Below the pieces are notes generated by a model. The model worked only from the letters and a program-made list of their open reading frames with translations. It did not search any database and was not told the origin of the DNA. Of a stretch of DNA of 64,000 nucleotides, positions 58,190-64,000 are shown piece after piece. Positions within the stretch are counted from its first letter, which is position 1. Every line of letters begins with the position of its first letter. Position numbers and translations under genes: made by a program. Origin of the DNA: Symbiodinium natans (lineage: Eukaryota > Sar > Dinophyceae > Suessiales > Symbiodiniaceae); assembly GCA_905221605.1 (NCBI GenBank), contig CAJNDS010002557.1:1-64000 (forward strand), written 5' to 3'.

Positions 58190-58290
58190 GTCAGTGCGCA
58201 CATTCCGATGCCGCTTGCTTTGCTCGCGTCCTGCGATCTGCTCTTGCCGAGGTATTCCTCAGCCGTCGGGCGTTTGGAGGTCACGGGTTT
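58190..58290. other. Exon-like island, strand undecided
   Basis: A GC-rich island preceded on the plus strand by ACCCTTTTCAG. A plus frame reads AACFARVLRSALAEVFLSRR. All other calls in this half are on the minus strand, so I leave it unassigned. Confidence 0.25.
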
Positions 58291-58754
58291 AGGGCTTGGA
58301 GGGTTGATAGATTTAGGGTGCATTGCAAGTGCGGTTTAGGGTTTAGGGTTTAGGGTTTAGGGTTTAGGGCTAGGGTTTAGGGCTGCGAAGGAGCCTCAGA
58401 CATGCTGAGGGGAGACACCCATGGACGCCGGAGAAGCCGACGCAGGAAGGGGTGCACGGACATCCTTTGGGGTTTAGGTTTAGGGTTTAGGGTTGAGGGT
58501 TTAGGGTTTAGGGTTTAGGGAACTCCTCAACCTGAAACCCTCAAACCCTCAAACCCCAAAACCCGAAAACCCGAAACCCCAAAATCCCAAACCCGAGAAC
58601 CCCAAAACCCTGAGACCCTAAGACCCTAAACCCTCTAAGACACTAACACCCTAAAACCTTCCTTCCTTCCTGGGCTTGCGGCGAGTCGATTGCCGGTGCG
58701 GGCCAAAAGTGGGCGGAATTCACCCACAGCCAACAGTGAAACAAGGAGTCACTA

Positions 58755-58755
58755 C

Positions 58756-58794
<39 letters not shown>

Positions 58795-58806
58795 AGAGGG
58801 AGAGAA
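58755..58806. repeat. GA microsatellite
   Basis: About fourteen GA units followed by GGGAGAGGGAGA. Confidence 0.95.
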
Positions 58807-58984
58807 AGCCCTTAAAAACCCCAAAAAACCCAACAAAACCCTACACCCTGGCCCCAAGGACACCTCAGCGAAGCGTCTGGCAAAGGACGTCGTAGGTGGC
58901 AGTCTTGAATCCTGAGGCTTGTGAGGCCCTCTGGCCCCCCGGAGAACAAGCATCCTTTGGGGTTTAGGGTTCAGGGACCAGATC

Positions 58985-60120
58985 ATGCAACCCTAAACCC
59001 TAAACCCTAGACCCTAAACCCTAAACCCTGAACCCTGAACCCTGAACCCTGAACCCTGAACCCAACACCATACAGCACCTGCACCAGGCCCCGGAAGTGC
59101 CAACCTTACAAATCCCAGAGCCCATAGCCCCTGAAGGCCACAACCCGGCCTTGACCCTGTAAACCCAATAATCCTACGCCCTGTAAACCCTGTAAACCCT
59201 GTAAGCCCTCAAAACCTTGCAAAACCCTATAGACCCTACAGACCCTGCAAACCCTACAAGCCCTAGAAACCCTATAAACCCTCTAAACCCTCACCCTCAT
59301 CACCCTCAAAGGCCACAACCCTCAAAGCCCTACAGGCCCTACAGGCCCTACAAGCCCTCTAAAACCCTCTAAAACCCTCAAAAACCCCTCAAAAACCCCT
59401 CAAAAACCCCTCAAAACCCCTCAAAAACCCTCAAAAACCCTCAAAAACCCTCGAACCGAGCAATGTCTTGGGGTTCCGAGGGGCGGCCGAGGGCCCAGGA
59501 CGAGGAAGTGGGGGAGGCGCGCAGCGCCAGTAGCCGCCGAAGGCAGGCCACCCCCTCCTTTTCAAAGGACCCTAAACCCTGAAACCCTGAAACCCTTAAA
59601 CCCTTAAACCCTTAAACCCCTAAACCCTAAACCCTAAACCCTAAACCCTAAACCAATCACCCCCTCCTCTCCGAAGGTGCTTTTGGGGTCATAGGTTGAA
59701 GGAGGTGCATAGGGTTGATAGGGTGTTAATCATTTAGGTTTTATAGGATTTAGAGGGTTTATGGGGTTGATAGGTTTTTCAGATGCAGCTAATAAACAAC
59801 CCAATCACCCTCTCCTGTGCGAAGGTGCTTTTGGGGTTGATAGGGCGTTCACCGGTTTAGGGTTTATAGGGCTTATCGGGTTTATGGGGTTCATAGAGTT
59901 TATAGGGCTTATAGGGCTGGTAGGGTTTATAGGGTGTTTAGGTTGATAGGGTTTATGGGTTCATAGGGTTGAGAGGGTTTTCAGGGGTTATAGGGTTGAT
60001 AGGGTTTACAGGCTTTGTAGGGTTGATAGGTGACAGGGTTTGTGGGGTTTGCAGGGCTTTGTAGGGTTTCAAGGGCTTCTAGGGGTTTCATATAGGGTAT
60101 CTAGGGCTTCTGTAAGGGTA
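58985..60120. repeat. Degenerate telomere-like region (CCCTGAA, CCCTCAAAAA, GGGTTTATA variants)
   Basis: Blocks of CCCTGAA (59025-59060), CCCTGTAAA and CCCTACA (59150-59280), CCCCTCAAAAA (59340-59455), CCCTTAAA (59585-59620), then inverted GGGTTTATA/GGGTTGATA units (59690-60090). An island at 59460-59565 is repeat-free but has no convincing exon. Confidence 0.85.
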
Positions 60121-60247
60121 AGTAGGTTTTCTTTGTTGGGCGTTCAGGGCTCACAGGCTTATAGAGCCCGAGCTCCTACATCCTAAAGCAACTTCACCCT
60201 GAACCCTAAACCCTAAACCCTAAACCCTAAACCCCCAACCCCAAGAC

Positions 60248-60348
60248 TCCTTGAAGGTCTTCCCGGAGGCGCGGCGTGTCCAGGAAGCGAAAAGCTCCTC
60301 GTCGCCATTCCGAGAGGTCAGGTACGAAGAGAGGATCCTTGGCGATGG
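60248..60348 (-). CDS. Probable exon, unrecognised gene
   Basis: 101 nt between AACCCCAG and a GT donor 14 nt before the G-rich repeat. It reads IAKDPLFVPDLSEWRRGAFR then FLDTPRLREDLQG. The longest and clearest exon of the far-right block. CCCTAAA left and TTTAGGG right. Confidence 0.6.
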
Positions 60349-60395
60349 CTGGGGTTAGGAAGGGTTTAGGGTTTAGGGGCTGTAGGGTTTAGGGT

Positions 60396-60427
<32 letters not shown>

Positions 60428-61075
60428 GGTTTAGGGTTGAGGGTTTAGGGTTTAGGGCTGCATACGCCATCACAGGGATTCCCCACTGGGGATGGCCCTT
60501 AAAACCCTCTGAACTATACTCCTGAATCTGATTTTGTAAAACCCAAGAAGGGCAAACATGAAATATACCAAAGGCCTACCTAGGACGTGGGAGTGTTCTA
60601 CATGCTGCATACACACATGAAGTTGAACATCCAAATCCCTGAGGTGCGAAGTGATGCGTGGGCGGACAGATGGATAGAAGGTAGATTGATAGTTAGATGG
60701 ATGGACGCAGGGACAGAGGGACAAATACCTGCAACGACAGGTAGCTGGTGCAGCGGGCGCCCGTTGCCTTCTTCTATTCGGCTTTTTCTTTTTGTGGGAG
60801 TTCAGGTTTGCTTGAGGGTGAGTTGGTAGTCCTGTCCTTACTAGGACTTATACTACCCCTACTATAACCCGCAGTATAAGGAACATCCCAATCTATAGAA
60901 TTAGGGCTTAGGGCTTCTTATGCCTTTCACACTGGCGAGTCGAGTGACAGCGTGCTGGCTAAAGCTCGCCATGCATCCACAGGCCCCACGGATGCGAGTT
61001 GGGGCTCCTCTTCTGAGGTCAACTAGATGCTGCTCAAACTCTTCCAAGTCTCTCTGGAACATCTCTATGCAGTCC

Positions 61076-61200
61076 TACATATATATATATATATACACAC
61101 ACTTGTGTATATAAATAAAAAAGTATATATATATATATACATACCCACACATGCTTTGGGAAACGATCTAGAGTGCACATATGTATATATATATATATGC
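61076..61200. repeat. TA/CA microsatellites
   Basis: TATATA tracts at 61079-61096, 61121-61140 and 61180-61199. Confidence 0.85.
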
Positions 61201-61589
61201 AAAAAGCTGTATTTTGCAACTTCCTTCTCAAGAATGGCTCAAACGTTCGTCCTCTGAGCGCAATGATCGTGGTTCTTGCGCCGGTGAGCTGCGAAGCCTG
61301 TCAGCATCTAGAGCTCGATTTCATGAGAATGGGTGCTTAGGTATAGGGCTTAGGGCTTAGGGCTTAGGGCTTAGGGCTTAGGGTTTAGGGTTTAGGGTCT
61401 TGTATTACAATTCTGTAGGCGCTATAGGAGATTAGGCTCCTGTCATCTCTGACGCTCAGTCGATGATTTGGCTTCGGCCTGTTTCATCCTCCGCATGCAA
61501 CACCCTCCCCTCGAATGATGTATGGTTTAAGGTTTAGGGTTTGGGGTTTAGGGTGTAGGGTTTAGGGTTTAGGGTTGAGGGCTGGACTC

Positions 61590-61656
61590 CTTGAGCCGTT
61601 CCAGATGCTCTGGTGCATGGAGTGTGCATCGGAGCAGCCAGTACTTTGTGGCTCCG
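61590..61656 (-). CDS. Probable exon, unrecognised gene
   Basis: 67 nt between CCCTGCGAG and a GA donor (AAG|GAGTCC). It reads GATKYWLLRCTLHAPEHLER then LK. Confidence 0.5.
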
Positions 61657-61960
61657 CTCGCAGGGCTCAGCAGCGCGTAGTGTCCTTACAGCGCAGCTGT
61701 GTCAGGTTTCAAGGCATCTCGCTTGAAACATGGATTCCGTGATGTACGAAACGCCAAACCCTAAACCCAAAACCCTCAACCTTAAACCCTAAACCCTGAA
61801 CCCTAAACCCCAAACCCTAAACCCTAAAAGCCTGAACCCTAAAACCCTAAACCCCAAACCCTTACAAGCCCTGAGCCCTAAACCTGCAACCCAGCGTCTG
61901 AGGCAAACGTCCAACTCCTGCACAGCTTCCGCCATGGCGCGCTGAGGCGGCACAAGGCGA

Positions 61961-62120
61961 CCATGTGGGGGTTTACGATAACAAGGGACCCGAATATCGA
62001 CTCCCAAATAGTAGGATTTTAGGGTTGAGGGTCTAGGGTCTAGGGTTTAGGGTTTAGGGTAGATCCCCTCATAGAAAGGACCCCAAGAAGGTACCCCCTA
62101 ATATCGTAAACCCCCCATGT
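61961..62120. mobile_element. Family 3 MITE interrupted by a TTTAGGG array
   Basis: Terminal arms 61961-61980 and 62102-62120 pair as CATGTGGGGGTTTACGATA. The body matches the copy at 16.6 kb except that 62018-62061 is a block of TTTAGGG/TCTAGGG units, flanked on both sides by GAT. Confidence 0.75.
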
Positions 62121-62680
62121 GTTAGCGCCGGGCCGTCGGTATGACGGTTCGGTGCAATCTTAGGGGCCAGGGTATAGGGTTTAGGGTTTAGGGTTTAGGG
62201 GTGGGGGGTCCGGGGGGGTGTTCGGAATAAGGGTCTCTCTTGAGGAACCCAGTTAGCCAGTTGTAGCTCACGTACCCCCGACGCCCAGGTACTACCCTTT
62301 AAGATTAGCACCCCCACCCTTTGCACCCTAAACCCTCGACCAGGGGATGTTTGAAGGGGTTAACGGTCCCCTGAACTTCCTACCGCGGAAATTGGGCAAG
62401 AATGCGGTTGTGAGGCAACTTTCACGTTTAGGGTCCTGCACATAGAGATACCATAAACCCTAACAAACCACAGCTTTAGCTTGTAAACTCACGTTGGCAT
62501 TTCCCAGAATAGGGGTACCCGCCTCTACTACAACCCCAGAATTCATAATCCGCCTTATTCTAGGAAACCCATTAAAGGTACCCCTAGGTTGGGAACCTTC
62601 GTAGCCGCCTCTATGCCCTGAACTGTAAGCCTCTAAGCCCTAAACTCTAAACGTAAACTCTAAAACCCCCAACATCAAGC

Positions 62681-62740
62681 ATCGCAAGTCCATGTCGTAG
62701 CCGAGGCCATCACGTCATGCGAGGAGTCATGGACAACTGC
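62681..62740 (-). CDS. Probable short exon, unrecognised gene
   Basis: 60 nt, 20 codons, between TCGTCTGAG|G and a GC donor. It reads AVVHDSSHDVMASATTWTCD. Confidence 0.4.
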
Positions 62741-62932
62741 CTCAGACGAGGCTCAGTGTTCAATATAGGGGTCGGAAAAATAAACTTATAGTGTTCCCGT
62801 ATGTGTGGTTTGAATGCTTGCAGAAGGCCTTGCGGGTAGGGTTATGATTCAGGGCATAGAGTGTAGAGTTTACGGATTGGGGCGGCTGGCTTTAACTGTT
62901 TCTTCGTGGCTGCGGATGTTTCCCTGGTCGGT

Positions 62933-63032
62933 CCTTAAGAATCCCCCCCCCCAAAAAAAAATATGAAAGCATTCTTTCTTATCAGGGCAGGATTGGAATT
63001 ACTATCTTTGATTTGTTGGGGGTTCTTAAGCA
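62933..63032. mobile_element. MITE-like inverted repeat related to 22.5 kb
   Basis: CTTAAGAATCCCCCC on the left faces TTGGGGGTTCTTAAG on the right. It has the same outer terminus as the nested element at 22532-22768, with a different core. Confidence 0.6.
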
Positions 63033-63143
63033 AACAGTAGTAACCCCTAAAGCCCTACACCTTGCCCTTGCAGCTCCGCGCGAGTGAGGTTTAATTAAGC
63101 TCAAGACCGGACCCTCACCCTACATTATCCCTTAGGTCCCTTA

Positions 63144-63287
63144 TACTTGGAGGTTCATGGCACTTATTAACCAATGATAACTGTACTCATAACTGTACTT
63201 ATAAGCGTATAAGTGCACTTGAGGGGCTTATAAGTGGGTTCTAAGTACAGTTATAGTTGGTTAATAAGTACGATGAACCTCCAAGTA
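63144..63287. mobile_element. MITE-like inverted repeat, family 1 copy d
   Basis: Arms 63144-63173 and 63257-63287 pair as TACTTGGAGGTTCAT.G.ACTTATTAACCAA with few mismatches. Internal GTACTTATAAG words are also partly palindromic. Confidence 0.7.
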
Positions 63288-63491
63288 AGGGGTCCCTCCT
63301 TTAGTCCCTTGAGAGTTGCATCTTGAACTGCATGCCTTGACACTTTGCGCAACGTATTTGGATCGAATCGTTGAGGCCCTCCAACCCCGAACCCGAAACC
63401 CCAATAAACCCTAAACCCTGAACCCTAAACCCGAAGTAGGGCTTAGGGTTCGGGGTCCGGGGTTAGGGTTACCACTAGAGCTCTGAGGAAC

Positions 63492-63558
63492 TGACAGTAG
63501 TCTCGGTGAAGACAACACTTTCATGGCCTGCACGACATCGGACTTCTCACAGGCTTGG
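63492..63558 (-). CDS. Probable exon, unrecognised gene
   Basis: 67 nt between AACCCAACAG and a GTTCCTC donor. It reads QACEKSDVVQAMKVLSSPRL then LS. TTTAGGG units begin 7 nt outside the acceptor. Confidence 0.5.
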
Positions 63559-63805
63559 CTGTTGGGTTTAGGGTCCGGGTTTAGGGTGTAGGGTGTAGGG
63601 TTTAGGGTTTGGGGTTTAGGGTGTAGGGTTTAGGGTTTGGGGTTTAGGGTTCAGGGTTTCGGTTGAAGAAGGGCGAACATGGGTGAACATCTACAAATAC
63701 TCGGGGGGTGACTCCTCGAAGTCATGGTTTCTCTGGTTTAGGGTTTAGAATCCAGACTAGACTGTGCGCAGGTGGGGTGTGGGGGCCTTTTCGCTATCTA
63801 TGCAC

Positions 63806-63868
63806 AGAATTGAGGATCAGGAAAGTATCCTCCAACATCTGGGGAGTGGGGCTTCCAACGTTAGCAGC
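63806..63868 (-). CDS. Probable exon, unrecognised gene
   Basis: 63 nt, 21 codons, between CGTATTGGAG|G and a GTGCATAG donor. It reads AANVGSPTPQMLEDTFLILN. It lies beside a family 3 element that runs to the window edge. Confidence 0.45.
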
Positions 63869-63898
63869 CTCCAATACGGTTTCCTTGCCAATTCACTA

Positions 63899-64000
63899 TT
63901 TGGGAGTTTCCGAAAATAGAGGGACACTTTTTGGGGGTCCCTTTAAGGGGATTCTAGTCTATTTGGGGTATAAACGGGGTACCACATTTTGGAAAAATAC
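63899..64000. mobile_element. Family 3 MITE, cut by the window edge or near-complete
   Basis: GGGAGTTTCCGAAAATAGAGG, TTAAGGGGATTCTAGT and GGGGTACCACATTTTGGAAA correspond in order to the family 3 body and right arm. Confidence 0.55.

Noticed and set aside
1-64000. True chromosome end (subtelomere) explanation for the TTTAGGG content
   Set aside because: Arrays occur in both orientations throughout 64 kb and alternate around exon-like islands. No terminal array is present; a telomere would show one orientation at one end.
1-64000. CRISPR array, rRNA or tRNA gene
   Set aside because: Direct repeats here are contiguous or telomere-like with no leader or regular unique spacers; no rRNA block or tRNA cloverleaf was recognised by eye. 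A tRNAscan/Rfam search would be decisive.

Overview
The window looks like nuclear DNA of a dinoflagellate. Four things suggest this. Arabidopsis-type TTTAGGG/CCCTAAA repeats lie throughout it. Short exons are bounded by GC-AG as well as GT-AG introns. A Ty1/copia-like element has a CCCH-zinc-finger Gag. A DIRS-type tyrosine-recombinase retrotransposon is present. I cannot name the species; a relative of Symbiodiniaceae would fit.

Layout. 1-520 is a CCACCACCACG minisatellite. 1503-4768 (minus) is a gene with a TRPM-type SLOG/LSDAT domain followed by two 2-TM SLATT-like modules. From 6 to 16.6 kb, short minus-strand exons of an unrecognised gene or genes sit between telomere-like arrays and small inverted-repeat elements. 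A gene end lies at 17.5-18.4 kb. About 18.7-32.3 kb (minus) carries a split gene for a DEDDy 3'-5' exonuclease with a C-terminal EMAPII-like tRNA-binding domain: motif I at 28.5 kb, motif II at 26.4 kb, motif III at 23.4-24.1 kb, and tRNA-binding exons at 18.7-22.1 kb. 33194-40543 is a complete-looking DIRS-order element with split direct repeats (minus). 41059-51806 is a copia-type element (minus) with 173-bp LTRs and a 5-bp TTTAG target duplication. From 40.7 to 63.9 kb, apart from that element, more short minus-strand exons of unrecognised gene(s) follow. Every coding call is on the minus strand, as expected for the co-oriented gene blocks of dinoflagellates.

Main observation. The telomere-like tracts are not a chromosome end. 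Most sit inside introns in a fixed polarity: the transcript reads exon, TTTAGGG tract, spacer, CCCTAAA tract, next exon, so the two ends of an intron are complementary. The best case is the 501-bp GC-AG intron 23525-24025. Its two flanking exons rejoin in frame inside a conserved RNase D-family block. In several introns the first TAGGG lies exactly 14 nt inside the 5' splice site.

The copia-type element is the other unusual object. It has almost identical LTRs but no reverse transcriptase. Its 2272-codon frame joins integrase and RNase H to an Fe/2OG-dioxygenase-like segment, an SGNH-hydrolase-like domain, a KptA/Tpt1-like RNA 2'-phosphotransferase domain and a zinc ribbon. Short exons were found by reading frames, splice signals and array position. 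Except where a domain is named they are inferences, and many bases between them remain unassigned.
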